Of a stretch of DNA of 64,000 nt, positions 16,438 through 25,381 are shown piece by piece. Source of the DNA: MGBC120314 sp051877855 (GTDB lineage Bacteria; Bacillota; Clostridia; Lachnospirales; Lachnospiraceae); assembly GCA_051877855.1 (NCBI GenBank), contig JBJEJH010000040.1:1-64000 (forward strand). The letters are read 5' to 3'. The notes below the pieces were generated by a model. It saw only the letters and a program-made list of their open reading frames with translations, did no database searches and was not told where the DNA came from. The position numbers and the translations under genes were made by a program. The stretch's first letter is position 1. Each line of letters opens with the position of its first letter.

Positions 16438-16516
16438 TTTTTTTGAATGACCTCCTGTATAATATAAATTTTTATGCGTCAAAACTAGTGTAAGGACGCT
16501 ATGTTTCTGTATTCTC

Positions 16517-16545
16517 ATTATAGATTATCCTTGTATGCAAGTCAA
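16517..16545 (-). promoter_or_regulatory. Promoter of the pfl operon
   Basis: Minus-strand TTGACT (16545-16540), a 17-bp spacer and TATAAT (16522-16517), a near-perfect vegetative promoter about 80 bp before pflB. No Rex or Fnr site was recognised. Confidence 0.85.
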
Positions 16546-16661
16546 TATTGCTTTGTGCATTTTTTGAGATACAATGCGGGTTTACAAGAAAATAATTAGT
16601 GAAAATTACCGAAAAGTTAAAAACGTAACAAACATACGCGAACTACAAGCGGTGCAAAATG

Positions 16662-16716
16662 AAAATACGTATGTTGTTCAGAGAGCTTGTTCTCTGAACA
16701 ACATACGTATTTTTTA
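16662..16716. terminator. Strong terminator downstream of mecA
   Basis: A 23-bp near-perfect stem (AAAATACGTATGTTGTTCAGAGA with its complement) and a 6-base loop, flanked by A/T runs. It ends the mecA transcript on the minus strand and shields the pfl promoter. The adjoining 16723-16795 is a GC-rich patch with short inverted repeats (GCGC-GCCA-GCGC and GAAGTC...GACTTC) and no gene. Confidence 0.85.
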
Positions 16717-16793
16717 TTTTATAGCGCGCCAGCGCGATATGAGAAGTCGGCGAAGCAGACTTCGAATAGCACCGCGCAGACTGAGACGATCTA

Positions 16794-17627
16794 CTATAAG
16801 TTACCAAGCACCGCGATGGCATTTTCCTTTATAATACATTCATAGTGTTCCTTGTAATAATCCTCCGAAGAATTGTTGATTTTTACACGTGTACCGAATT
16901 CAGAGAGAGAATTACATACCATGTTAAAAGCTTCGACTGAAGTACTCATGTCAGAAAGAATAAGGAAATACTTGCGGTTTACCGAATCCTTATACAGAGC
17001 GCTGTCGCCGGAAAAACTGTAGTGTGCATGTTCGCATGCAGTAGAAACCTTGTCAAAGGACTCAAAAGAAAAAGATCGAAGGAGACGATGTGGTTTTCCG
17101 TCATCGCTTTCAGCAGCGGTGTTTTTCTTTTCAATTTTTTTATTGGACAAATTCTTCTTGGCAGTACCCTTCATGGAGATGAAGTCATCCGAATTATCAT
17201 CTGAAGAAATACTCTCTACACGGGAGAAATCGGCACCGTTGAGTTCGATGGAATCACGGATTTCCTGAATCTTAGAGAACAGGGATGCAATATCGTCATC
17301 TTCAAAATCGGACTCGGACTCACTTCCGTCCTCATCCGAAGCAGGAGAAAACTTGGAAAAACGTGTATCTAATTCTTCCGGATCATCAACCTTTGTAATA
17401 ACAAGAATAATACAGTCCGAGGAAACCGGAATCGCTTCAATCATTAGTGGAAGATCTTCAGCCTCAAAGCCGAATTCATAGGATGCCTGCTGCATCATCT
17501 CACGGAAAAGTTCCTTGGCCTTTTCTGTACCGTAAGCCAGTTCGCTGATTTTTAATTCCCGCTCCGAAAGATCGGCTTTGTTGAGAGTACAACGTATTTG
17601 ATTGTCACTTAATTTTTCTATCTTCAT
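16794..17627 (-). CDS. mecA: MecA-type adaptor for ClpCP
   Basis: A 277-residue MecA-family protein. The N-terminal target-binding domain is MKIEKLSDNQIRCTLNKADL-ERELKISELAYGTEKAKELFREMM-A--E-GFE. A Ser/Asp-rich linker covers about residues 85-185, longer than usual. The C-terminal domain (LLRSFSFESFDKV...YKDSVNRKYFLIL) binds ClpC. Such adaptors deliver proteins to ClpCP. The start at 17627 is supported by TTGGAG upstream; the frame extends 15 codons further into sequence without family character. Confidence 0.9.
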   Translation of the reverse strand: MKIEKLSDNQIRCTLNKADLSERELKISELAYGTEKAKELFREMMQQASYEFGFEAEDLPLMIEAIPVSSDCIILVITKVDDPEELDTRFSKFSPASDEDGSESESDFEDDDIASLFSKIQEIRDSIELNGADFSRVESISSDDNSDDFISMKGTAKKNLSNKKIEKKNTAAESDDGKPHRLLRSFSFESFDKVSTACEHAHYSFSGDSALYKDSVNRKYFLILSDMSTSVEAFNMVCNSLSEFGTRVKINNSSEDYYKEHYECIIKENAIAVLGNL

Positions 17628-17672
17628 AACAACAACTCCAAAGAGGGGGGACGGATTGTCCTTCCCCAACAA

Positions 17673-18056
17673 AATAAATATATAGTATAGATAGTATAAA
17701 CCAAAATATTGGGTTATGCAAAGAAATATTATGGAAAAAATGAAAAAAAAGAAAAATTAGGAAAATATATGTAGAATATTATTGCAAAAAAAGCATAATT
17801 ATGTATAATAAGAGAGTAAGAAAACGAGTGCTCTCGAAAAAGGGGGCGGTTATCAAAAGAGAATTTATAAAATTTTTTTCTATGATTCTAAATTTCAAAC
17901 ATTCTAGATTTTTTACTTGATGTTTCATCAGATTTTCACATGTTTTTATTGCTTTAATTTATTTTAGTATGTCGAAAGAGAGTCATTCGTATTCTTAATT
18001 TTATTGTCTCATACCACTATATCACAAGACAAATAGTTAAAACGGAGGCTATAGAG
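17673..18056. other. AT-rich intergenic region, no gene seen
   Basis: This 384-bp gap between divergent genes is very AT-rich with poly-A/T tracts. It contains a TATGTCGAA (17968-17976) that matches the Spo0A box core TGTCGAA, and a small TGATG-TTTC-CATCA dyad near 17919. I see no reading frame with coding character. Confidence 0.4.
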
Positions 18057-18260
18057 TTGCACAACAATTCTTCAATTCAAAAGGAAGTGCTGGAATACCT
18101 GGAACTTGGCATAGGTGTCACACTGAACGGAAAGGAAATACAGTCCTGTGACAAAGGAATATACGCATTAAAGGAAAATACGTTATATATGCGGGACTAT
18201 TTATTGAATAAGGAGGGTGATCTGGAAAAGATTAATTTTACACAAATAAAGAAAAAATAA
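18057..18260 (+). CDS. Small hypothetical protein (TTG start)
   Basis: A 67-residue polar protein that I do not recognise: EVLEYLELGIGVTLNGKEI, then ALKENTLYMRDYLLNKEGDL and a lysine-rich end. There is no signal peptide and no membrane segment. It starts at TTG, fixed by CGGAGG 8 nt upstream; no other start in frame has a ribosome binding site. A terminator follows directly, so it is a single-gene transcript. A Spo0A-box-like sequence lies about 80 bp upstream, so a sporulation or stationary-phase role is possible but unproven. Confidence 0.7.
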   Translation: MHNNSSIQKEVLEYLELGIGVTLNGKEIQSCDKGIYALKENTLYMRDYLLNKEGDLEKINFTQIKKK

Positions 18261-18283
18261 ATGGATGCAAATCCCCTTTACAG

Positions 18284-18332
18284 TAAACCGGTGTTGGAAT
18301 TTCAAGAAAAATTCTGACATCGGTTTTATTTT
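18284..18332 (+). terminator. Terminator after the small TTG-start gene
   Basis: Arms AAACCGGTGT / ACATCGGTTT with inner AATTT/AAATT pairing, followed by a TTATTTT run. Confidence 0.75.
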
Positions 18333-18356
18333 AAAATTTTGATTTATCTAAAAATG

Positions 18357-18385
18357 GTGACTTGTACCGAAAAAAATGTTATAAT
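18357..18385 (+). promoter_or_regulatory. Promoter before the GH18 gene
   Basis: GTGACT (18357-18362), a 17-bp spacer and TATAAT (18380-18385), 33 bp upstream of the start. Confidence 0.5.
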
Positions 18386-18417
18386 ATAAAAGATTATGGC
18401 AGGAGGTATCGTATTGA

Positions 18418-20175
18418 ATGAAAAAACAACGGATTAATCGAAGAGGAAAACAAGTGTTGGCAACACTGGGCATCTTCTTCATCATATTTATTCTTCTGGG
18501 AACATTTCTCGGAGTAAAGGTATATCAAAAATATTCACCGACAAAAGAACGAATGTCATACAAGGATTACTTCGAAATGAAATCCCTGGATGATGTGCTG
18601 GTTTATCTGAATGATGAACCATTGATGGTGGAGGAGGATGGACAGTCCTATATGCTCACGGTTCTCTATGAGGATGGACGCTGCTATCTTCCGAGAACTT
18701 ATGTGGAGAAGAATCTGAACTGTCGCTTTTATGAGGAAAAGAGTAATAATAGTGTAAAATATACCGTGGCGGATAATATTTATGAATTTGCTGCCAACGA
18801 AAGCTACTACACCGATATGAATGGAAAGACCGTTGATACGGATTATGTGGTAGTAAAGCAGAAGGATGATGAATTCTACATTGCAATCGATTATGTGAAG
18901 GAACATGCGGATTTTGAGTATCGTTTTTACGAGGAGCCATATCGTCTCCTGATGTGGACAGAATATGAAGAGAAAACATTTGCCAAGTTAAATAAGGATA
19001 CGGCAATTCGTTTCCGCGGAGGAATCAAGAGCCCGATTATCTGTGATGGTCTTGCAGATCAGGAAGTTGAGGTGCTTGAGGACTATGAGGACTGGATTGA
19101 AGTTCGTACCGAGGATGGATATCTTGGATATATCAAAGCGGGTCGTCTGGGAGAAACCTATACCAGAACCATGACGAGTACGTATGTGCCGGATGAAAAA
19201 CCGGTTTCGACAAAATTTGACGGTAAGATTAATCTGGTGTTCCAGTCCATCGGTTCTGCAGCCTATGCATCACCGGATGAGGCGCTGGCAACCACGAAGG
19301 GAGTTAATGTAATCTCACCTACATGGTATATGTTTGGAGACAATAACGGTAACCTTGTAAGTTTTGCCAATAAAGAATATGTAAAGAAATGTCATGCCAA
19401 AGGCGTGGATGTATGGGCATTGTTCAAGGACTTTGATTCCAGCGCCGACATTGATAAAGAGGCATTGCTTTCCAATGAAGCGATGCGCAAGAAGATTATT
19501 GACCGTCTCATTTCCGATGCGGATGAATATGGTTTCGATGGTATCAATATCGATTTTGAGCATATTAGTCGTGATATGGCAACACATTACCTCCAGTTTA
19601 TTCGTGAGTTATCCTTTGAATGTCGTGCAAAGGGTATTATTCTATCCATTGATAACTATGCACCGGCGAATTTCAATCTGTACTATAATCGTACAGAACA
19701 GGGAATCTGGGCAGATTACCTTGTTATCATGGGATATGATGAACATTACAGCGGCTCTGAGGAGGCCGGTCCGGTTGCTTCCATCGGTTATGTGCGGGAT
19801 GGTGTGATCAACACGTTGAAGGAAGTTCCGGCAGAGAAAGTCATCAACGCCATGCCTTTCTATGTGAGAGTCTGGAAGGAAACCAAGAATACGGACGGAA
19901 GTATCACATTGAGCAGTCGGGCACTTGGAATGGCAGCGGCCAGGGAAATCCTTGATAATGCAAAAGTTCCGATTCAATGGGACGAAGAGAAGGGACTTTA
20001 CTACGGTGCCATCGAAGACGGCAATGAGACAACGAAGATCTGGCTGGAAGACGACCGTTCCATCGAAGAGAAAATGAAGGTCTACAAAGAATATGATCTT
20101 GCGGGTGTAGGCGGCTGGAGACTTGGCCTTGAAAAGAGGTCCACATGGGATGTTATCGCAAAATATTTGAATTAA
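18418..20175 (+). CDS. Membrane-anchored glycoside hydrolase family 18 protein with SH3-like domain
   Basis: A 585-residue extracellular enzyme. A cytoplasmic basic start and one membrane anchor (residues 16-36) are followed by a copper-amine-oxidase-N-like/stalk region (about 50-190), an SH3_3-like domain (AIRFRGGIKSPIICDGL...VRTEDGYLGYIKAGRLG, about 195-243) and a GH18 barrel. The catalytic motif FDGINIDFE is intact, with the Glu as proton donor. The family acts on beta-1,4-linked GlcNAc. In sporulating Firmicutes, membrane- or spore-bound GH18 proteins act on peptidoglycan cortex fragments. An AGGAGGT site precedes ATG 18418. The cwlD-like gene follows within 60 bp. Confidence 0.88.
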   Translation: MKKQRINRRGKQVLATLGIFFIIFILLGTFLGVKVYQKYSPTKERMSYKDYFEMKSLDDVLVYLNDEPLMVEEDGQSYMLTVLYEDGRCYLPRTYVEKNLNCRFYEEKSNNSVKYTVADNIYEFAANESYYTDMNGKTVDTDYVVVKQKDDEFYIAIDYVKEHADFEYRFYEEPYRLLMWTEYEEKTFAKLNKDTAIRFRGGIKSPIICDGLADQEVEVLEDYEDWIEVRTEDGYLGYIKAGRLGETYTRTMTSTYVPDEKPVSTKFDGKINLVFQSIGSAAYASPDEALATTKGVNVISPTWYMFGDNNGNLVSFANKEYVKKCHAKGVDVWALFKDFDSSADIDKEALLSNEAMRKKIIDRLISDADEYGFDGINIDFEHISRDMATHYLQFIRELSFECRAKGIILSIDNYAPANFNLYYNRTEQGIWADYLVIMGYDEHYSGSEEAGPVASIGYVRDGVINTLKEVPAEKVINAMPFYVRVWKETKNTDGSITLSSRALGMAAAREILDNAKVPIQWDEEKGLYYGAIEDGNETTKIWLEDDRSIEEKMKVYKEYDLAGVGGWRLGLEKRSTWDVIAKYLN

Positions 20176-20233
20176 TAAATAATTTCACAGAATAATATAA
20201 TAGAAGTAAAATATCCTTGGGTGAATAAGATTA

Positions 20234-20917
20234 ATGCGACGTGGATTGCAGCTTCTTATGGCTATACTAATGATAGTGGCGGTATATTGCACATTTCGAT
20301 ATAAAGTTCTGTATTCTCCTGCATCGGCGGGAGAAAAAAGCAGGGTGGTTGTTATTGACCCGGGCCATGGCGGAGAGGACCCCGGAAAGGTAGGCGTGGA
20401 CGGGACTTTGGAGAAGGATGTGAATCTAAAGATTGCAAAGCGACTGCAGACAATCCTTGAGGAAAAAGGATATACTGTAGTGCTGACCAGACAGCAGGAC
20501 GAGGGGCTGTATTCTGCTACGGACAGCAATAAAAAAGTAGCGGATATGAGAAAGCGGTGCTCTATCATTGAGGAAGCCAAAGCGGATGCGGTAGTGAGCA
20601 TTCATCAAAATAGCTTTAGTCAGGAAAAAGTTCATGGTGCACAAGTATTTTATTACAAATATTCCACGGAGGGAATGAATCTGGCACAATGCATTCAGCA
20701 AAAGATTCAGGAAACAGTGGATGAGAGTAATACACGAAGCATTAAGGACAATACTACTTATTATATGTTAAAGCATACGCCGTGCCCCACAGTTATCGTG
20801 GAATGTGGATTTCTGTCGAATTATGAGGAATCCAAACTATTGTGTGATGAAGATTACCAGCAGAAAATGGCCGAGGCCATTATGCTTGGTGTTGAGCAGT
20901 ATTTTAATAAAGAATAA
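20234..20917 (+). CDS. cwlD: N-acetylmuramoyl-L-alanine amidase (CwlD-like)
   Basis: A 227-residue Amidase_3 enzyme behind a single N-terminal signal/anchor (residues 5-22). DPGHGGEDPG supplies the first zinc ligand, followed by LEKDVNL, SIHQNSF and VIVECGFLSN with the catalytic Glu. It cuts the amide between MurNAc and L-alanine. The size and the single-domain layout fit CwlD, which trims cortex peptidoglycan to make muramic delta-lactam. Proximity to the GH18 gene supports a spore-wall role; cwlD is a likely but not certain name. Confidence 0.85.
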   Translation: MRRGLQLLMAILMIVAVYCTFRYKVLYSPASAGEKSRVVVIDPGHGGEDPGKVGVDGTLEKDVNLKIAKRLQTILEEKGYTVVLTRQQDEGLYSATDSNKKVADMRKRCSIIEEAKADAVVSIHQNSFSQEKVHGAQVFYYKYSTEGMNLAQCIQQKIQETVDESNTRSIKDNTTYYMLKHTPCPTVIVECGFLSNYEESKLLCDEDYQQKMAEAIMLGVEQYFNKE

Positions 20918-20967
20918 AGTTTGAAAGAATACTTATTATAAGAAAATGTAAGGCAGAAGGTCAGATT

Positions 20968-22050
20968 ATGAATACCCGGTTCAGGAAGATTCAAGATGCA
21001 GATGTAACAAACAAGGAAATATATGAAGAAGCCGGAAAAATCTTAAAAGATGGCGGGCTTGTGGCGTTCCCTACGGAGACCGTGTACGGTTTAGGGGCTG
21101 ATGCCATGAATCCTCAGGCGTCAGCTAAAATATATGCCGCCAAGGGACGACCGTCGGATAATCCCCTTATTATTCATATCGCGGATGTCGATGCATTAAA
21201 TGATCTCTGCGAGGAGGTGCCGAAGAAAGCACTTCTTCTTGCAAAGAAATTCTGGCCGGGACCTTTGACGATGGTGCTTCGAAAGAAGGAGAATGTGCCG
21301 AAGACCACAACAGGAGGATTAGATACGGTGGCGATTCGAATGCCGAATCATCCCGTTGCATTGGAGCTCATTCGCACATCGGGGGTGTATGTTGCGGCAC
21401 CCAGTGCCAATTTGTCGGGAAGACCAAGTCCTACCCGGGCAGAACATGTTTTGCAGGACATGGATGGAAGAATTGAAATGATTCTGGATGGGGGCAGCGT
21501 GGAAATCGGAATCGAGTCCACCATCGTGGATCTTACCGAGGAAGAACCGGTGATCCTCCGTCCCGGTTATATAACACGGGAGATGCTCTCTGAGGTTGTG
21601 GGTCCGGTAAGTATTGATCCGGCAGTTGCATTGGGGGTAAAAAAGGACGTGAAACCCAAGGCACCGGGAATGAAATATCGTCATTATGCACCCCGGGGAG
21701 AACTGGTTATTGTAGAAAGTTGTGAAGCTCAAAAGGCTGTTGCAGCAATTAATGCACTGGTGCAGAAAAGTAAAGAGGAAGGGAAAATCACCGGAGTTCT
21801 CACAACCGATGAGAACCGGGAATTCTATCAGGCTGACCATATTCTCAGTGTGGGCAGTCGGGATAGTGAGATATCGATTTCCAGCCATTTGTTCGATGTA
21901 CTGAGAAAGTTTGATGATCTGGGAACCGAAGCTATTTACTCTGAGGGATTTTCCAGAGAAAATGTGGGATATGCCATTATGAATCGTCTGATGAAGGCAG
22001 CAGGCGGCAAAATAATTAATGTAGATGAGAGCGAGGAATTGACAAAATGA
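20968..22050 (+). CDS. tsaC: L-threonylcarbamoyladenylate synthase, Sua5 type
   Basis: A 360-residue two-domain protein. The YrdC domain (about residues 15-205) shows FPTETVYGLGADA, KGRPSDNPLIIHI, RMPNHPVA and APSANLSGRPSPT. The Sua5 domain follows the KPKAPGMKYRHYAP linker (about 230-355). It forms threonylcarbamoyl-AMP for the t6A37 modification of tRNAs reading ANN codons. It overlaps rpiB by 4 bp (ATGA), so the two are translationally coupled. Confidence 0.95.
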   Translation: MNTRFRKIQDADVTNKEIYEEAGKILKDGGLVAFPTETVYGLGADAMNPQASAKIYAAKGRPSDNPLIIHIADVDALNDLCEEVPKKALLLAKKFWPGPLTMVLRKKENVPKTTTGGLDTVAIRMPNHPVALELIRTSGVYVAAPSANLSGRPSPTRAEHVLQDMDGRIEMILDGGSVEIGIESTIVDLTEEEPVILRPGYITREMLSEVVGPVSIDPAVALGVKKDVKPKAPGMKYRHYAPRGELVIVESCEAQKAVAAINALVQKSKEEGKITGVLTTDENREFYQADHILSVGSRDSEISISSHLFDVLRKFDDLGTEAIYSEGFSRENVGYAIMNRLMKAAGGKIINVDESEELTK

Positions 22051-22475
22051 TAGCAATTGGATGTGACCACGGCGGTTATGAATTAAAGAAGGAGATTATC
22101 AAGTACCTGGAGAGCAGAAATCTGGAATATAAGGATTATGGATGTGATTCCACAGCTTCCGTGGATTATCCGGTATATGGTAAGGCTGTTGCAAAGGCCG
22201 TTGCATCGGGGGAGTGCGAGAAGGGTATCCTGATTTGTGGAACCGGTATCGGCATGTCCATCGTAGCCAACAAGGTTCATGGGGTCCGCTGTGCACTGTG
22301 TGCAGATTGTTTTAGTGCAGAGGCGACAAGAGAGCATAATGATACCAATGTGATTGCACTGGGTGCCAGAACAACCGGCGCGGGACTTGCAATCAAGATC
22401 GTAGATACTTGGTTAAATACACCATTTTCAGAGGATGAAAGACATATTCGCCGAATCAGTATGATCGAGGATTAA
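22047..22475 (+). CDS. rpiB: Ribose-5-phosphate isomerase B
   Basis: A 142-residue RpiB/LacAB-family isomerase: IAIGCDHGGYELK at the N-terminus, the catalytic-Cys region ILICGTGIGMSIVANKV, and NVIALGARTTGAGLA. It interconverts ribose 5-phosphate and ribulose 5-phosphate. It starts inside the stop of tsaC. The sua5-rpiB-comEB-atp order resembles B. subtilis. Confidence 0.95.
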   Translation: MIAIGCDHGGYELKKEIIKYLESRNLEYKDYGCDSTASVDYPVYGKAVAKAVASGECEKGILICGTGIGMSIVANKVHGVRCALCADCFSAEATREHNDTNVIALGARTTGAGLAIKIVDTWLNTPFSEDERHIRRISMIED

Positions 22476-22522
22476 GGGTGTCAGAATAAGGATTGATTTT
22501 TAAACCGGTTGGAGGGAATGCC

Positions 22523-23008
22523 ATGAGCCAGAAACGTTTGGACTATATTTCTTGGGATGAATATTTTATGGGGGTTGCAGCACTTTCGGGAATGCGTTCG
22601 AAGGATCCGAATACCCAGGTGGGAGCATGTATCGTAAGCAATGATAACAAAATTCTTTCCATGGGCTATAATGGGTTGCCGATTGGTTGTTCCGATGACG
22701 AATTTCCATGGTGCCGGGAGGGAGACCCGTTAGAAAATAAGTATTTCTATACCACACACAGTGAGCTGAATGCAATTTTAAACTATCGTGGGGGATCCTT
22801 AGACGGTGCACGGTTATATGTTACCTTGTTTCCTTGTAATGAATGTGCCAAGGCCATCATTCAGGCCGGAATCAAATGTGTGATATACAAAGAAGACAAA
22901 TATGCAGATACCCCTTCCGTTATTGCTTCCAAGAGGATGTTTAAGGCGGCAGGAGTGCAGATTCGTCAATATGAAACGACGGGAAGAGAAATTACAGTGA
23001 AATTATAA
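22523..23008 (+). CDS. comEB: Deoxycytidylate deaminase
   Basis: A 161-residue zinc deaminase. THSELNAIL supplies the HxE motif and FPCNECAKAI the PCxxC motif. DPNTQVGACIV and GLPIGCSDDEFPW fit the dCMP deaminase (ComEB) branch. It produces dUMP for thymidylate synthesis. ATG 22523 follows GGAGGG by 6 nt; an in-frame upstream start at 22493 has no ribosome binding site. Confidence 0.93.
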   Translation: MSQKRLDYISWDEYFMGVAALSGMRSKDPNTQVGACIVSNDNKILSMGYNGLPIGCSDDEFPWCREGDPLENKYFYTTHSELNAILNYRGGSLDGARLYVTLFPCNECAKAIIQAGIKCVIYKEDKYADTPSVIASKRMFKAAGVQIRQYETTGREITVKL

Positions 23009-23092
23009 ATAATTCCACCGTTATATATACCTTTGTCGCCGGTGTTTGGGCGTACAGATACAATTTCAAGGTATACATAACGGTGGAATTCT
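23009..23092. terminator. Long bidirectional hairpin between comEB and the DUF402 gene
   Basis: Arms of about 24 bp (AATTCCACCGTTATATATACCTT paired with AAGGTATACATAACGGTGGAATT, with few mismatches) enclose a ~40-base internal segment. A/T-rich flanks lie on both sides of two convergent genes. Confidence 0.7.
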
Positions 23093-23124
23093 TATTTAAA
23101 CAGTATCGATATTGGTTGTTTTAT

Positions 23125-23595
23125 TTATTCATAGGACTCCACAATTTTCGTATAGTTTTTAAAGGAACCGTCGTCAATAATTGTGAGTAAATCATTGAGC
23201 CGGCGCAGTGCGAGAAGAATCGTGGAAGTATCAATTAACCCTTTTTCAAAAGCAGGGGTGTATTCATCCAGATCAACGACCCTTAATTTGCCCGTGGGTT
23301 CGATGATTACATCCGCCAGAAGGTCTGTAAAAACGTAAGTATCCGAAGCTTCGTCATAAACCGTGTCGATGATGTCACAGTACCAGTAAACAAAGTTCCC
23401 CTTCGCATCGAAGAATTTGCTGATTTTCCATCCCTTTTCCATCACATAGAGAGAAATACCCTTGGAAAAAGCAGCTTTGGGATTGATGGTATCCCAGCGG
23501 GTTACCATGAGTCCATCGGAGTTAAAAAGAATCTTATCTTTATGCAAATGAATACATTCCTCCGGAATGAGACGTTTTCTATAAATTTCAGCCAT
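23125..23595 (-). CDS. DUF402 family protein
   Basis: A 156-residue protein with the DUF402 layout: LFNSDGLMVTRWDTINP, GWKISKFFDAKGNFVYWYCDIID, YVFTDLLADVIIEPTG-LRVVDLDE. Some DUF402 relatives are nucleoside di/triphosphate phosphatases or RNA-pyrophosphate hydrolase-like enzymes; the activity here is not established. ATG 23595 follows AAGGAGGAG; the longer frame adds residues without family character. Confidence 0.8.
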   Translation of the reverse strand: MAEIYRKRLIPEECIHLHKDKILFNSDGLMVTRWDTINPKAAFSKGISLYVMEKGWKISKFFDAKGNFVYWYCDIIDTVYDEASDTYVFTDLLADVIIEPTGKLRVVDLDEYTPAFEKGLIDTSTILLALRRLNDLLTIIDDGSFKNYTKIVESYE

Positions 23596-23791
23596 ACCAA
23601 CCGCTCCTCCTTGCGTAAATGAAATATATTTGAAAATAAATAATTCGAATGCGATACCAACAAAATATTTTAAAGAATTATAGCAGAAATGAACGTGATT
23701 TACCATACATAAAATTCAGATAAAAGGAAAAATTATACTAAAATATTAAAAAATTATAAAAATGTTATAATTTTGTCAATTATTCGTGGAC

Positions 23792-23820
23792 TTATTGACT
23801 CAAATGTTATAAAATATAAT
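23792..23820 (+). promoter_or_regulatory. Candidate promoter of the atp operon
   Basis: TATAAT at 23815-23820 with TTATTG 17 bp upstream (23792-23797). A TTGACT at 23796-23801 is better in sequence but too close, so the exact -35 is uncertain. Confidence 0.45.
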
Positions 23821-23875
23821 GTAACTTACAGTCCGAATTTGACTGTGGGAAAAGAAAATTTACCGGATTTTATTT

Positions 23876-24184
23876 ATGAAGAATAATAAGAACATTTTTC
23901 GCAACATTGCATTGATATCACAACTTGGAATTAACATTATGGCGCCGGCGTTGATTTTACTCTTCATCGGTATGTGGATCGATTCGAATCTGCAGACTTC
24001 CTGGTGTGCCGTGGTCTTTCTGATTCTGGGAATTCTCGGTGGCGCAAAAAGTGCCTATGGTATTGCAATGAACTCACTGAAGATGGATGAGAGGAAGGAA
24101 GAAGATCCTCAGGCGGTGGTGAACCGCTACAATATGGAGCATAACAGGAGTAGCGAAAATGACAGAAAGAAAGACAGGAATTAA
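23876..24184 (+). CDS. atpZ: AtpZ/AtpI-family ATP synthase accessory protein
   Basis: A 102-residue protein with two membrane segments (about 22-44 and 46-66) and a charged tail. NIALISQLGINIMAPALILLFIGMWID and FLILGILGGAKSAYGI fit the AtpZ (YtpZ/F0F1-associated) family, which helps with Mg2+ supply or c-ring assembly in bacterial ATP synthases. It leads the atp operon and overlaps the next gene by 26 bp. The ribosome binding site is poor. Confidence 0.75.
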   Translation: MKNNKNIFRNIALISQLGINIMAPALILLFIGMWIDSNLQTSWCAVVFLILGILGGAKSAYGIAMNSLKMDERKEEDPQAVVNRYNMEHNRSSENDRKKDRN

Positions 24185-24602
24185 ATCATTCATTCAAAAG
24201 ATGAACCCGGTATTGATGGATTTGGTGATTGGATGCACGGTCTATGGTGTGCTGGGTGAGATTATCATTTTGATTCTTCTGCCGATTTGGTATGAAGGAA
24301 GCATTGGTAAAGTTTGTTTGGGATTTGCGTTGGGTGTATTGGTAATGATTTGCTTTTCCATCCACATGTATATGCAGATTGAAGGATCCTATGGATTAGG
24401 AGAGTCCGGAGCGATAAAGCGCAACATGAAGATGTTCTTTATCCGGGCAGTGGTGGTGCTTGCCGTTGTTATCCTGATTTATTTCACGGGATTCTGTGAT
24501 GCCATCGGATTTGTGTGTGGCATGATTTCATTGAAAGTAGCGGCGTATTTACAGCCGTTTACTCATAAATTAATCAACAAAAAATTTAATAAAGGAAGGT
24601 GA
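24159..24602 (+). CDS. atpI: ATP synthase subunit I-like protein
   Basis: A 147-residue protein with four hydrophobic segments (about 19-41, 48-69, 87-107, 111-130), typical of AtpI, a chaperone for c-ring assembly. Sequence is poorly conserved in this family; the call rests on topology and on its place between atpZ and atpB. Its start is inside the end of atpZ. Confidence 0.75.
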   Translation: MTERKTGIKSFIQKMNPVLMDLVIGCTVYGVLGEIIILILLPIWYEGSIGKVCLGFALGVLVMICFSIHMYMQIEGSYGLGESGAIKRNMKMFFIRAVVVLAVVILIYFTGFCDAIGFVCGMISLKVAAYLQPFTHKLINKKFNKGR

Positions 24603-24606
24603 GAAT

Positions 24607-25344
24607 GTGGGAAGCGGAATACTACCCTCTCTTTGGAACCTACCTGTTGCTTTGGATGCAGACTTCATGATCCAGTATCTTCAAGAGATAAAGATTGGTG
24701 AGACATCTGTGTACATTACAACGACCCATGTGGCACTCCTCATGGTATCTTGCTTGATACTGATTTTTGCGGTATTTGCCAACCGGGTCATTACCAAAGC
24801 GGATCCGGAGGAAACTCCGGGTACATTCCAGAATATCGTTGAGATTATTGTGGAAATGCTTGGTAATATGGTAGACGGACTGATGGGAACGAATGCCAGG
24901 CGCTTTGTGAATTACATTTCATCAATATTTATCTTTCTGTTGGTGAGTAATGTTTCCGGTCTTTTGGGACTGCGGCCGCCGACGGCGGATTACGGTGTTA
25001 CATTGCCGCTTGCGTTATTTACGTTTTGCATCATTCACTACTGTGGTATTAAGAAGAATAAGAGTAAACACTTCACGAACCTGTTTCAGCCGGTGGCACT
25101 TCTTTTTCCGATTAATGTCATCAGCGAGATTGCAACGCCGTTATCATTGTCGGTGCGTCTCTTCGGTAACATCATGTCAGGTACCGTACTTATGGGACTG
25201 GTCTATGGTTTGTTCCCGATCTTTTGTAAACTTGGAATTCCGGCAGTAATGCATATTTATTTTGATATCTTCTCCGGATGTATCCAGGCGTATGTATTCT
25301 GTATGTTGACGATGGTATATGTCAACGACAAGATAGCAGATTAA
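24607..25344 (+). CDS. atpB: ATP synthase F0 subunit a
   Basis: A 245-residue a subunit with about six membrane helices. The essential stator arginine lies in ATPLSLSVRLFGNIMSG. ETPGTFQNIVEIIVE and GLLGLRPPTADYGVTL are also typical. It forms the ion half-channels facing the c ring. It starts at GTG 24607 with GAAGGTGAG just upstream, 4 bp after atpI. Confidence 0.93.
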   Translation: MGSGILPSLWNLPVALDADFMIQYLQEIKIGETSVYITTTHVALLMVSCLILIFAVFANRVITKADPEETPGTFQNIVEIIVEMLGNMVDGLMGTNARRFVNYISSIFIFLLVSNVSGLLGLRPPTADYGVTLPLALFTFCIIHYCGIKKNKSKHFTNLFQPVALLFPINVISEIATPLSLSVRLFGNIMSGTVLMGLVYGLFPIFCKLGIPAVMHIYFDIFSGCIQAYVFCMLTMVYVNDKIAD

Positions 25345-25381
25345 AACAAATTAATTAAAAAACATTTTTAGGAGGAATCAT

